A stretch of DNA of 36,515 nucleotides from an uncultured Phocaeicola sp. (GCA_944320135.1 CALUGI010000034.1:1-36515), one strand, 5' to 3'; counted from the first letter of the stretch, positions 1 through 9,400 are shown. Translations and numbers: made by a program. The notes: generated by a model not told the origin, from the letters alone.

Positions 1-23
1 ATTTCAAAAGACCGTGTAATTGA

Positions 24-1367
24 CTATATTTCAATAATTTCAAAGAACTATTTATCCACTTTTACGGGACAGTAGTGGGTTCCAATTTCTTTTTCATTAA
101 AACAAAAGCACTTCAAACTTTCAGTTTTCTGCCTATCTTAAACCCAGAAAGCACAGAGTCAATTATGCCCCAATCCTTTGTTGACCATAATCTAAAAGCT
201 GGAGATGTAATACTTTCAAAAGACAGCAATATAGGCAAAACTATAATATTGGATCAAGATTATCCTAATTACATGCTTTCTGGAGCATTATACAAATTGC
301 CGTTGAACGATTCAGACAAGTTCTATATTCTATCCTTCATCAAGCACCGATATTTTCGGGAGCAATTGAATCGTTTGGTACCGAAAGGAGCTACATTAAG
401 ACATGCAGGCACAAAGTTTTTAGATTGTAACATTCCTTTTCCCGCCAACAATAGAGACGCAATTGTCGATTATGTATCTTATGCAACTCGAAAGATTGTC
501 AATATTGAAATTGAAATCAGAAAACGAAACAGTCAAATTAACGATATAATTGAAACTGAGATTGTCAAGAATCAAAAACACAATAACAACTATATTTGTT
601 CTCATACTACATATAAACAACTTTCAACGTGCAAACGACTTGATACGGGAGTGTATTCTGATACCTTTCAGCGGATATTCCATCTTTTAACCAATTATAA
701 ATTAGGAGTGTTTTATATCGACACACAAAAACTTAAAAGCGGGAACACGCCCAGAACAAGGAATATATCAAGTTATAGCGAAGGCAGCACAAGATGGATT
801 ACTCCCACTAATTGTTCTGATTAGGGCTTTATCCAAACACATGAAAAGATTTCAACACCGGCAAAAAACAATTTAAATGAAGATGCGGTATTGCTTGTCA
901 ACAGAACTTCAAGAGGCGGCAAAGGAGAATATGTGGGTATCGGCACTTTTTACGACTATAAAGCATACGGTAAGGGACATCATAACCAAGGCATTTATCG
1001 CATCACTGGATACGACAAAAAACTTCTTGTATTCATTACTGCATTTATGAATACAAAAATGATGAGAAAATATTGCGCGGCACTTAGCGTTGGCTCCAAA
1101 ATGAAAGAAATAAAGTCAGAACAATTTCTTTCTATACCAATCCCTGCACTTGAGCAAAAAGTTCTAAAGCAGGTATATGACCTCTTCTATACTGAAAGTT
1201 TTGACAAAAGCATTGAGAAGATTCTATCAGTACAACCAAACAATATTGGACTGTTCCATTTAAGTATCGCAAAAGAAATGCTCACAAAACACTTAAACTC
1301 TGTTCTGGATATGATAACCGACAATGTTGATTTCAATATAACAAACAACAAAATCACAATGCAATAG
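24..1367 (+). pseudogene. hsdS: Type I restriction-modification specificity subunit (HsdS), broken by an in-frame stop
   Basis: HsdS supplies the DNA target recognition of type I restriction-modification complexes through two target recognition domains (TRDs) separated by helical conserved regions. One reading frame runs from 24 to 1367 but is cut by a TAG at 822-824. The stretch before it contains the end of a TRD with the family pattern LKAGDVILSKDSNIGK (about 192-239), then a helical region NNRDAIVDYVSYATRKIVNI (about 447-506). The second TRD straddles the stop: WITPTNCSD, stop, GFIQTHEKIS, then VNRTSRGGKGEYVGIG, and a C-terminal helical segment. Both pieces are in the same frame, so one nonsense change explains the break. 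The only start-like codon in the 5' part is GTG at 75 and no full N-terminus exists in the window. Bases 1-72, in another frame, encode SKDRVIDYISIISKNY, itself like an HsdS helix, so the 5' end also looks rearranged. The region is AT-rich compared with the rest. Family call is fairly sure; inactivity is inferred. Confidence 0.8.
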
Positions 1368-1641
1368 CCCTAATTAACATAAGTGCCTAATATTGCCCCA
1401 AGGATAAGAAAAGAAGTGAACAGAACACTGCTGCGGGCATATATTGTCCTTTTGACAGATTTGAGCCTGTACCTATACTGCAAATCGACATAAAAATATC
1501 GAATATATTAATCAAGTATTTAATCGAGTATTTACGGACATTCATTTAAATTAATACGCTGACATGCTTCATTTTCCCCGCAAATGCGTATCTTTGCACC
1601 CTGACAGAAAAGACAAATTCAGAACAAAAACAATAACTAAA
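1368..1641. other. Intergenic region between hsdS remnant and glyS
   Basis: AT-rich spacer with no convincing coding sequence. The last part carries the glyS promoter. The composition changes from AT-rich to the moderate G+C of the core genome around 1560-1600, which may mark the edge of the accessory segment. I see no tRNA, integrase or clear direct repeat at this boundary. Confidence 0.5.
1589..1596 (+). promoter_or_regulatory. Bacteroidetes-type -7 box for glyS
   Basis: TATCTTTG matches the TAnnTTTG -7 consensus of Bacteroides housekeeping promoters. Transcription would begin near 1602, which rules out the upstream ATG at 1564 as the glyS start and supports the ATG at 1642. No clean TTTG -33 element was seen; TTTTC lies at about 1572-1576. 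Confidence 0.65.
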
Positions 1642-3186
1642 ATGGCACAAGAAGACGTTTTCAAGAAATTGGTTTCACACTGCAAGGAATACGGATTCGT
1701 ATTCCCGTCGAGCGAAATCTATGACGGATTGGGCGCCGTATACGACTACGGACAGAACGGTGTGGAACTGAAAAACAATATCAAGCAATATTGGTGGCAG
1801 AGCATGGTGCTGCTCCACGAAAACATCGTGGGCATCGACTCGGCCATCTTCATGCACCCTACTATCTGGAAGGCTTCGGGACATGTGGACGCATTCAACG
1901 ACCCCCTCATCGACAACCGCGACTCAAAGAAGCGTTACCGTGCCGATGTGCTGATTGAAGACCAGATTGCAAAGTACGATGAAAAGATTAATAAGGAAGT
2001 GGCGAAGGCCGCAAAGAAATACGGTGACGCGTTCAACGAACAGGAGTTCCGCTCTACCAACGCACGTGTGCTGGAACATCAAGCGAAGCGTGACGCTCTC
2101 CATGAACGCTACACAAAGGCGATGAACGCCGGGCCGGACCTGAACGAACTGCGCCAGATTATTCTGGACGAAGAAATCGTATGCCCGATTTCGGGCACGA
2201 AGAACTGGACGGAAGTGCGCCAGTTCAACCTGATGTTCTCCACCGAGATGGGCTCCACCGCCGATGGAGCGATGAAGGTATATCTGCGTCCGGAAACGGC
2301 TCAAGGAATCTTCGTGAACTACCTGAACGTGCAGAAAACGGGCCGCATGAAGGTTCCGTTCGGTATCGCACAAATCGGCAAGGCTTTCCGCAACGAAATC
2401 GTGGCGCGTCAGTTCATTTTCCGTATGCGCGAGTTCGAACAGATGGAAATGCAGTTCTTCGTGAAGCCGGGCACCGAACTCGACTGGTTCAAGAAATGGA
2501 AGGAAATCCGTTTGAAATGGCACAAAGCTCTGGGCTTCGGCGATGACCACTACCGCTATCACGACCACGAGAAACTGGCCCACTACGCCAACGCCGCCAC
2601 CGACATCGAGTTCCTGATGCCGTTCGGGTTCAAGGAAGTGGAAGGCATCCACTCGCGCACAAACTTCGACCTGAGCCAGCATGAAAAGTTCTCCGGCAAG
2701 AGCATCAAGTATTTCGACCCGGAAATCAACGAATCGTACACTCCGTATGTCATCGAAACGTCCATCGGTGTAGACCGCATGTTCTTGAGCGTGATGAGCG
2801 CATCCTATTGCGAAGAGAAACTGGAAAACGGCGAAACCCGCGTGGTACTGAAACTGCCCGCCGCCCTCGCTCCGGTGAAACTAGCCGTAATGCCGTTAGT
2901 GAAGAAGGACGGTCTGCCCGAAAAGGCGCGCGAAATCATGAACGACTTGAAGTTCCATTTCCATTGCCAATATGACGAAAAGGACTCTATCGGCAAGCGT
3001 TACCGCCGACAAGATGCCATCGGCACGCCGTATTGCGTGACTGTCGACCACCAGACGCTGGAAGACAATTGCGTGACCCTGCGCAATCGTGACACGATGG
3101 AACAGTCACGTGTGGCAATTGCGGACTTGAACAACATCATAGCGGACAAGGTAAGCATCACGAGCTTGCTGAAAACGCTCCAATAA
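1642..3186 (+). CDS. glyS: Glycyl-tRNA synthetase (alpha2 type)
   Basis: Class II aminoacyl-tRNA synthetase that charges tRNA-Gly with glycine in the cytoplasm. The protein is 514 residues from the chosen start (MAQEDVFKKLVSHCKEYGFV). It is the single-chain, archaeal/eukaryal-like homodimeric form used by Bacteroidetes, not the E. coli alpha2-beta2 form. Visible signatures are the N-terminal SSEIYDGLGAVYDYGQNG, LRPETAQGIFVNYLN, the motif 2 region IGKAFRNEI followed by FRMREFEQMEMQFF, motif 3 ETSIGVDRMFL, and a C-terminal anticodon-binding domain (about the last 100 residues). An in-frame ATG at 1564 lies upstream of the predicted transcription start, so 1642 is preferred. The FKBP gene follows after 12 bp and is probably co-transcribed. 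Confidence 0.96.
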   Translation: MAQEDVFKKLVSHCKEYGFVFPSSEIYDGLGAVYDYGQNGVELKNNIKQYWWQSMVLLHENIVGIDSAIFMHPTIWKASGHVDAFNDPLIDNRDSKKRYRADVLIEDQIAKYDEKINKEVAKAAKKYGDAFNEQEFRSTNARVLEHQAKRDALHERYTKAMNAGPDLNELRQIILDEEIVCPISGTKNWTEVRQFNLMFSTEMGSTADGAMKVYLRPETAQGIFVNYLNVQKTGRMKVPFGIAQIGKAFRNEIVARQFIFRMREFEQMEMQFFVKPGTELDWFKKWKEIRLKWHKALGFGDDHYRYHDHEKLAHYANAATDIEFLMPFGFKEVEGIHSRTNFDLSQHEKFSGKSIKYFDPEINESYTPYVIETSIGVDRMFLSVMSASYCEEKLENGETRVVLKLPAALAPVKLAVMPLVKKDGLPEKAREIMNDLKFHFHCQYDEKDSIGKRYRRQDAIGTPYCVTVDHQTLEDNCVTLRNRDTMEQSRVAIADLNNIIADKVSITSLLKTLQ

Positions 3187-3198
3187 CCGACCGACTAC

Positions 3199-3852
3199 AT
3201 GAAGAGAAACATTTTTTTGCTGATAGCCGCATGGATGACGCTTTCATTGGGCTTTGTCTCATGTGCCGAAGACACGGAAGTGGCCGACCCTTATGCCAAC
3301 TGGCAGGCACGCAACGAACATTTCCTTGATTCAATCGTGGACGTGGCGCGTACCAGTACGGATGAAAAATGGGAAATCTACCGCAACTACAAGGTCAAAA
3401 CCGAAAATTCCGCCATTACTAACCCATATGATAAAGTACCAGACGAAACGGATTCAGTATACATCAAGGTGCTCAAGCCGGGAAGCGGGCAAACTCCGCT
3501 ATATACCGACAGCGTAAGCGTGTACTATCGCGGTTCGCTCATCAACGGAGAGGTGTTCGACCAGAACTTCCAGGGTGATTTGAATACGGACATACATACT
3601 CCGACCACATTCGCCCTGCAATCGTCCGGGTACGACGGATTAGTGAACGGATGGGTTACGGCCCTGCAATACATGAAGGAAGGCGATTACGTGATGCTGT
3701 ATATCCCCTCCGACCTCGGTTACGGCGACAGCAGTCAAGATGCCATTCCGGGACACTCTGTACTCATCTTCGAGATGCTGCTTGAAAAGGTAATCCATCC
3801 AAAAGGTATAGAAGACAAAAGCCGAGCAGCACTCCGGCAGGAAAACGAATGA
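3199..3852 (+). CDS. FKBP-type peptidyl-prolyl cis-trans isomerase, lipoprotein
   Basis: Predicted envelope prolyl isomerase that helps fold exported proteins. It has 217 residues. The N-terminus MKRNIFLLIAAWMTLSLGFVSC is a lipoprotein signal with the lipidated cysteine at residue 22. An FKBP domain fills the C-terminal part: DSVSVYYRGSLINGEVFDQNF, a G-W-x-x-A-L-Q-Y-M-K-E-G-D segment, and IPSDLGYGD followed by IPGHSVLIFEMLLEKV, all standard FKBP positions. The region between the lipid anchor and the domain (about 23-90) is probably a linker or dimerisation arm. It sits 12 bp after glyS and ends at a strong inverted repeat shared with the convergent transglycosylase gene. The family call is sure; the client proteins are unknown. 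Confidence 0.93.
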   Translation: MKRNIFLLIAAWMTLSLGFVSCAEDTEVADPYANWQARNEHFLDSIVDVARTSTDEKWEIYRNYKVKTENSAITNPYDKVPDETDSVYIKVLKPGSGQTPLYTDSVSVYYRGSLINGEVFDQNFQGDLNTDIHTPTTFALQSSGYDGLVNGWVTALQYMKEGDYVMLYIPSDLGYGDSSQDAIPGHSVLIFEMLLEKVIHPKGIEDKSRAALRQENE

Positions 3853-3872
3853 CATTTCTCTTTTTGTTCAAC

Positions 3873-3923
3873 ATAAAGACACGGAGACGTAAAAACAAGA
3901 ACTTTGCGTCTCCGTGTCTTTAT
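3873..3923. terminator. Bidirectional terminator-like inverted repeat between convergent genes
   Basis: Perfect 17-bp arms ATAAAGACACGGAGACG (3873-3889) and CGTCTCCGTGTCTTTAT (3907-3923) with a 17-nt spacer. It lies between the convergent FKBP gene and the transglycosylase gene. T-rich tracts flank the arms only weakly, so termination in both directions is inferred from position. The loop is longer than in a usual intrinsic terminator. Confidence 0.6.
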
Positions 3924-3933
3924 ACATTTAAAG

Positions 3934-4695
3934 CTATCTTCTCCGCAACTTCTTGTAGCGAACCTCCTTCAAGCCGAAATTTTCGGGATGCGTGAAGATT
4001 ATCTTTATGGCCATAAGCCGGTAAATATAGCGGTTAGTCTCTTCCACCAGTTCCAAATCGATAGCCTCGTCCACTTTCTGACGTTTCAGTTCCGTCCCAA
4101 TCCGATTCTGGCCGATATTGTAAGACTGGGCTACGGCCACCCAATCGCGGAACTTCGAATGCGCATCGAGCAAATAGCAACATGCCGCATGAGTCGACTT
4201 CTCCACATCCAGCCGCTCGTCAATCTTCCGGCTCACGTTCAGCCCGTATTCTTTTGCCGTTTCCCTCATGAACTGCCACAACCCCAGCGCACCCGCAGGC
4301 GAACGCGCTTCCGGGTTCATCCCGCTTTCAACCGCCATCAGATATTTGAAGTCGTCGGGCACCCCGTGTTCCTCCAAGATGGGCTCCACGATAGGAAAGA
4401 ATATCTCCGCCCGCTCCATCAGTACCGGAGTGAAACGGGACAGAGAAGCCAGTTCCCTCCGCAATTTCCGTTGGCGGTTCATCGGATCAAGGTTGACCTG
4501 CTGTCCACAGAACAGCAGCACGTTGGGCGCAAGCAAACTGTCCGCCACCTCAAACTCGCCCAACTTCTCGTAAGCCGGAGTGCCCGGAATTTCTTCTTCC
4601 GCAAGAGTACGGCGCGGCTTGCGATCCGGCCCTTGCGCGTCAAGCGCCGGACAAGAAAGCCAACACAAGAAAACCACGAGAACCAATTGCTTCAT
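3934..4695 (-). CDS. Murein lytic transglycosylase, family 1 (MltD/Slt-like catalytic domain)
   Basis: Cleaves the MurNAc-GlcNAc bond of peptidoglycan in the periplasm with formation of a 1,6-anhydro end. The 253-residue protein (from ATG at 4695) starts MKQLVLVVFLCWLSCPALDAQ, an export signal. The SLT domain shows the catalytic glutamate in LMAVESGMNPEA (about E123), then SPAGALGLWQFM and VAVAQSYNIGQNRI, the three characteristic motifs. No LysM repeats follow, so it is shorter than E. coli MltD. An upstream in-frame ATG at 4752 would place 19 extra residues ahead of the signal peptide and was rejected. It is convergent with the FKBP gene and divergent from the efflux locus. Specific subfamily is not certain. 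Confidence 0.88.
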   Translation of the reverse strand: MKQLVLVVFLCWLSCPALDAQGPDRKPRRTLAEEEIPGTPAYEKLGEFEVADSLLAPNVLLFCGQQVNLDPMNRQRKLRRELASLSRFTPVLMERAEIFFPIVEPILEEHGVPDDFKYLMAVESGMNPEARSPAGALGLWQFMRETAKEYGLNVSRKIDERLDVEKSTHAACCYLLDAHSKFRDWVAVAQSYNIGQNRIGTELKRQKVDEAIDLELVEETNRYIYRLMAIKIIFTHPENFGLKEVRYKKLRRR

Positions 4696-4758
4696 AGACA
4701 CCGCATATATAAAGGACAGGCATAAAGTTACGACATCCCGGCCAATCCGCAACGCCGG

Positions 4759-4790
4759 TTTGGATGTTTTTAAATATTATTCTATCTTTG
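4759..4790 (+). promoter_or_regulatory. Promoter of the His/Cys-rich protein gene
   Basis: TTTG at 4759-4762 and TATCTTTG at 4783-4790 are separated by 20 bp, an excellent match to the Bacteroides sigma-ABfr promoter layout. Transcription should begin near 4797, just upstream of the ATG at 4812. This excludes the upstream in-frame ATG at 4764. Confidence 0.75.
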
Positions 4791-4811
4791 CCGCCGAAGA
4801 CCACACGGAAT

Positions 4812-5225
4812 ATGAAACAACGGTTGAGGACATATATTCTGCTTGCAGCAAGCATCCTGATGCTGGTGGCGAGTTCGTTTCCCCATCACCATCACAACGA
4901 GAGTCTCTGTCTGAACGAAGACATCGAGACCTGCACGCTGCCTGCCCATGATTCCGACGCCGCCAAGCATCATCCGGGAGATGCCGACAGCCATACATGC
5001 GGCACGACATGCGTCACCCGCTTCTCGTTTTCCGCACCGCAGCACCATACGGACTGCACTCCCTGCTATTCTTTTTTCACGCTGATTTATCTTTTATCGG
5101 ACATGCTTCCGGAAAGGGCCGGAACGCCGGGACTTCCCGATGAAGCGGCCTACTACATCGAACACCTCCATGCAAGGCATTTCTGTGCCGTGCGCAACTT
5201 CCGCGCCCCTCCCGCCCTCGCATAA
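4812..5225 (+). CDS. Small exported His/Cys-rich protein at the head of the metal-efflux locus
   Basis: 137-residue protein of unknown function. The N-terminus MKQRLRTYILLAASILMLVASS is a signal peptide or membrane anchor. It is followed at once by FPHHHHNESLC, then several more His and Cys residues, including HTCGTTC, QHHTDC and a TPC motif, before a hydrophobic stretch SFFTLIYLLSDML. The density of His and Cys after the signal suggests metal binding in the periplasm (inference). It resembles the small uncharacterised proteins that Bacteroides carry next to Cus/Czc-type pumps, possibly a recognised DUF, but I cannot confirm which. It lies 102 bp upstream of the membrane fusion gene and has its own promoter. 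It could be a metal chaperone or sensor for the pump. Confidence 0.8.
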   Translation: MKQRLRTYILLAASILMLVASSFPHHHHNESLCLNEDIETCTLPAHDSDAAKHHPGDADSHTCGTTCVTRFSFSAPQHHTDCTPCYSFFTLIYLLSDMLPERAGTPGLPDEAAYYIEHLHARHFCAVRNFRAPPALA

Positions 5226-5268
5226 CAGGAAATACATCATTTTGAATCAAAGGAAAAGGAAGCATCTT

Positions 5269-5283
5269 TACAACCCGGTTGTA
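5269..5283. promoter_or_regulatory. Operator-like palindrome upstream of the efflux operon
   Basis: TACAACC-C-GGTTGTA is a perfect 7+1+7 inverted repeat. It ends 12 bp upstream of the TATCTTTG -7 box, so it covers the -33 region. This position suits a repressor or activator of the metal-efflux genes. No regulator gene is in the immediate neighbourhood. Function is inferred. Confidence 0.45.
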
Positions 5284-5295
5284 CTGCTTCCGCCT

Positions 5296-5303
5296 TATCT
5301 TTG
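5296..5303 (+). promoter_or_regulatory. -7 box of the efflux operon
   Basis: TATCTTTG fits TAnnTTTG and lies 24 bp before the ATG at 5328. No good TTTG was seen 19-21 bp upstream; the region is occupied by the palindrome at 5269-5283, which would fit a regulated rather than constitutive promoter. Confidence 0.6.
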
Positions 5304-5327
5304 CAGCATTAATAAAACAACATCCAC

Positions 5328-6473
5328 ATGAAAAAGTATATCTATGCGGGAGCATTCGCCATGCTCCTGCTGAGCGCGTGCAACGCGCACCGACACGGAA
5401 CTGAGGGGCACGACCATGAGGCCGAAATGCAGAAAGAAACACATACTCATTCCGACGAAATCATCCTTTCTCCGGAAAAGGCGAAAGCCGCCGGAGTAAA
5501 GACAGAAACAATCCAGCCGGGAACATTCGCCCAAGTGATACCGACCAGCGGACAGATTCTGGCCGCCCAAGGAAACGAAACCGCAATCGTGGCCGGAGCC
5601 GCAGGAGTGGTTTCTTTCTCGCGCACGGTGAGCGAAGGAATGCAGGTGGAGAAGGGCGCGGAAGTGATGAGCGTCTCCGCCCAGAACGTGCAGGACGGCG
5701 ACCCGATAAAGCGGGCGGAAGTGGCTTACAACACGGCGAAGGATGAATACGAACGCGCCCGGAAACTTTCGGAAAGCCGAATCGTCTCACAAAAGGAACT
5801 GAACGCCTTGTATGAGGCATACGAGAATGCCCGCTTAGCATACGAAGCACTCTCGCCGAGCAAATCGGGCAAAGGGATTGCAATCAAAGCGCCGATGAGC
5901 GGATACGTGAAGTCGTGTTTGGTGAAAGAGGGCGATTACGTGAGTGTCGGCCAGCCGCTGATGACCGTCACCCAGACCCGCAGGCTGATGCTGAAAGCCG
6001 AAGTGTCCGAACGTCATTACCCGATGCTGGGGCAGGTAAAGTCGGCCAACTTCAAAACTCCCTACGACAACAAAGTCTACGAGCTGAACCAACTGAACGG
6101 CCGTCTGCTCTCTTACGGAAAAACGTCGGGCGACACTTCCTATTACATACCCGTCACTTTTGAGTTCGACAACCGGGGAGGCATCGTTCCCGGATCGTTC
6201 GTAGAGGTCTATTTGCTGGCATCGCCTCGCCAAGGAGTAATCAGCGTGCCGGTTTCCGCCCTTACAGAGGAACAAGGACTGAACTTCGTCTACATCCGGC
6301 TGGATGCGGAAGGCTACAAGAAACAGGAGGTGAAACTCGGAGGAAGCGACGGCGCACGCGTGGAAATCCTGTCCGGTCTGAAAGGCGGAGAGAAAGTTGT
6401 CACCGAAGGGGCTGTCCATGTGAAATTAGCCTCGGCATCCAACGCCATCCCTGCTCACACGCACAATCATTGA
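5328..6473 (+). CDS. Efflux RND periplasmic adaptor (membrane fusion) lipoprotein, CusB/CzcB type
   Basis: Periplasmic adaptor joining the RND pump to the outer membrane channel of a tripartite heavy-metal exporter. 381 residues. The signal MKKYIYAGAFAMLLLSAC gives a lipoprotein cysteine at 18. A His-rich segment follows (AHRHGTEGHDHE and THTHSDE), and the protein ends in HTHNH, so both termini could bind metal. Biotinyl/lipoyl-like halves are seen around AAGVVSFSRTVSEGMQVEKG and IKAPMSGYVKSCLVKEGDYV. Between them lies a short alpha-helical hairpin (about residues 120-170), and beta-barrel and membrane-proximal domains follow. The RND gene starts 24 bp downstream. The metal (Cu/Ag or Zn/Co/Cd) cannot be fixed from this protein. 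Confidence 0.9.
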   Translation: MKKYIYAGAFAMLLLSACNAHRHGTEGHDHEAEMQKETHTHSDEIILSPEKAKAAGVKTETIQPGTFAQVIPTSGQILAAQGNETAIVAGAAGVVSFSRTVSEGMQVEKGAEVMSVSAQNVQDGDPIKRAEVAYNTAKDEYERARKLSESRIVSQKELNALYEAYENARLAYEALSPSKSGKGIAIKAPMSGYVKSCLVKEGDYVSVGQPLMTVTQTRRLMLKAEVSERHYPMLGQVKSANFKTPYDNKVYELNQLNGRLLSYGKTSGDTSYYIPVTFEFDNRGGIVPGSFVEVYLLASPRQGVISVPVSALTEEQGLNFVYIRLDAEGYKKQEVKLGGSDGARVEILSGLKGGEKVVTEGAVHVKLASASNAIPAHTHNH

Positions 6474-6497
6474 CCGAACCGATAAAACGAATAGCTT

Positions 6498-9400
6498 ATG
6501 CTGAACAAAATTATACATTTCTCGTTGCAAAACCGTTTGCTGATTCTTGTCGCTTCGGTTCTGCTTCTGGTCGGAGGGCTTTATACGACCTTCCGCACGG
6601 AAGTTGACGTGTTCCCCGACCTGAACGCTCCTACGGTAGTGGTGATGACGGAAGCCAATGGGATGGCCGCCGAAGAGGTGGAACAACTCGTGACCTTCCC
6701 GATTGAGACCGCCGTGAACGGAGCCACGAACGTGCGCCGCGTCCGTTCTTCCTCTACTGCCGGGTTCTCGGTCGTATGGGTCGAGTTCGACTGGGATACG
6801 GACATCTATCTGGCACGCCAGATTGTTTCGGAAAAGCTGGCCACAGTCGGCGAGAGCCTTCCGGACAATGTGGGCAAACCTACGCTCGGCCCGCAATCGT
6901 CCATCTTGGGCGAACTGCTGATAGTGGGGCTTACCTCTGACTCCACTTCCATGCTCGACTTGCGCACCTTGGCCGACTGGACTATCCGTCCGCGCCTGCT
7001 CTCTACCGGCGGCGTGGCCCAAGTAGCGGTGCTCGGAGGGGACATCAAGGAATACCAGATACTCATTCATCCGGAACGGATGAAGCACTATGGCGTGACG
7101 CTGGGAGAAGTCATGGACGTGACGCGCGACATGAACCGGAACACCAGCGGAGGGGTAATCTATGAGTACGGAAACGAATACATCGTGCGCGGAGTGGTTT
7201 CCACCGATGACGTAAAGAAGATGGGACGCGCCGTCATCAAAACCGTCGGAGGCGCTCCCGTCACACTGGAGGACGTGGCAGACGTGCGCATCGGCGCCCA
7301 ACAGCCCAAATTGGGCGTAGCTTCGGAGAAAGGGAAACCGGCCGTGCTGATAACGGTCACCAAACAGCCGAACACCGGCACCATCGAACTGACAGAGCGT
7401 CTGGAAGCGTCGTTGAAAGACTTGCAGAAGAACCTGCCGCCCGACGTGAAGGTCTCGACCGACACGTTCCGCCAGTCGCGCTTCATCGAAAGCTCCATCA
7501 GCAACGTGCAGAAGTCCCTTTACGAGGGAGCTGTCTTTGTGGTCATCGTGCTCTTTCTTTTCCTTGCAAACGCACGCACCACGGTCATCTCTCTCGTCAC
7601 GCTCCCTTTGTCTTTGCTGGTCACTATCCTCGTGCTCCACTACATGGGGCTGAGCATCAACACCATGAGTTTAGGAGGTATGGCGATTGCCATCGGTTCG
7701 TTGGTGGACGATGCGATAGTAGACGTGGAAAACGTATGGAAGCATCTGCGCGAGAACCGGACGCTTCCAGTTTCAGAACGGAAGCCCGTGCTCGACGTGG
7801 TGTTCAACGCTTCGCGCGAGGTGCGTATGCCGATTCTCAACTCCACGCTGATAATCATCGTGAGCTTCGTGCCCCTCTTTTTCCTGAGCGGAATGGAGGG
7901 CCGTATGCTGGTTCCGCTCGGAATATCCTTTATCGTTTCCCTCTTTGCCTCAACAATCGTAGCCCTAACCCTTACCCCGGTTCTTTGCAGCTACCTGTTG
8001 GGAAGCCAGGAAGGTAAAGTGCCGAAAGAAGCGTTCGTGGCCGTATGGCTGAAAAAACATTACGAACGTGCCCTGCTTTGGGCGTTGGAACACAAAAAGA
8101 GAGTGCTGGGATGCTCCGCCGCACTTTTCGCGGCCGCCTTAGGATTCTTCTTCACGCTGGGGCACAGCTTCCTCCCGGCATTCAACGAAGGTTCGTTCAC
8201 CATCAACATCAGTTCCATGCCGGGCATCTCGCTGGAAGAGTCGGATAAAATCGGACGACAGGCGGAAGAACTCCTGCTCTCCATCCCGGAAATCCAAACC
8301 GTGGCGAGAAAGACCGGACGCGCCGAACTCGACGAGCACGCATTAGGCGTGAACGTGTCGGAAATCGAAGCCCCGTTCGAGCTGGAAGACCGCTCGCATC
8401 AGGAACTTTTGGACGAGGTACGCAAGAAACTCTCGGCCATCTCCGGAGCGAACATCGAAATCGGCCAGCCCATCAGCCACCGTATCGACGCCATGCTGAG
8501 CGGAACGCAGGCAAGCATCGCCATCAAACTTTTTGGAGACGACCTGAACAAGATGTTCTCCTTGGGAAATCAAATAAAAGAAGCCGTCCGCGATGTGGAA
8601 GGCATAGCCGACCTGAATGTAGAACAGCAGATAGAACGTCCGGAACTGACCATCACTCCCAAACGAGAGATGCTGGCGAAATACGGAATCTCCCTGCCCC
8701 AATTCAACGAGTTCGTCACGGTCAACATGGCGGGAGAAGTGGTTTCGCAAGTCTATGAGCAAGGGAAGTCATTCAACCTCGTGGTGCGTTCGAGCGAAGC
8801 CAACCGAGGTTCGATAGAACGCATCAAAGACTTGATGATTGACGATGCACAAGGGCGAAAAGTTCCGTTGACATACGTTGCAGACGTGGTATCGTCTGCC
8901 GGACCGAACACCGTCAACCGGGAGAACGTGAAGCGCAAGATTGTCATCTCCGCCAACGCAAGCGGACGAGACCTGCGGAGCGTAGTCAACGACATCCAGA
9001 AAAGAGTGGACGAGCGCATCCAGTTGCCTGAAGGTTACCACGTGGAATACGGAGGGCAGTTCGAAAGCGAGCAATCGGCCAGCCGGACTCTGCTCCTGAC
9101 TTCGGTGATGAGCATCGCAGTGATATTCCTGCTTCTCTACATGCAGTTCCGGAGCAGTGCCGAAAGCGGCGCAATTCTGCTGAACCTTCCGCTGGCACTG
9201 ATCGGAGGGGTGTTCGCATTGATATTCACCACGGGAGAGCTGAGCATTCCGGCCATCATCGGATTCATCTCCCTTTTCGGCATCGCCACCCGTAACGGGA
9301 TGCTTCTCATCAGCCACTACAAGCTCTTGAAAGAGGAACGGCAGATGGGCTTGCGCGAGTGCATCGTACACGGTTCGCTCGACCGGCTGAATCCGATTCT

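Noticed and set aside
822-824. TAG read as an amino acid (recoding or pyrrolysine-like) in the hsdS frame
   Set aside because: No recoding signal is visible, other genes here use TAG and TAA normally as stops, and decay by nonsense mutation is simpler.
1924-2682. Long open frame on the minus strand inside glyS (252 codons)
   Set aside because: It is a shadow of the strongly supported glycyl-tRNA synthetase gene, with no recognisable protein pattern and the codon bias of the opposite strand.
3904-4725. 273-codon plus-strand frame opposite the transglycosylase gene
   Set aside because: The minus-strand frame has an export signal and all SLT motifs; the plus-strand frame has no such pattern and covers the terminator arm.
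6426-7640. 404-codon minus-strand frame opposite the RND pump gene
   Set aside because: His/Arg-rich antisense translation of a well-supported RND gene; typical artefact of GC-biased third positions.
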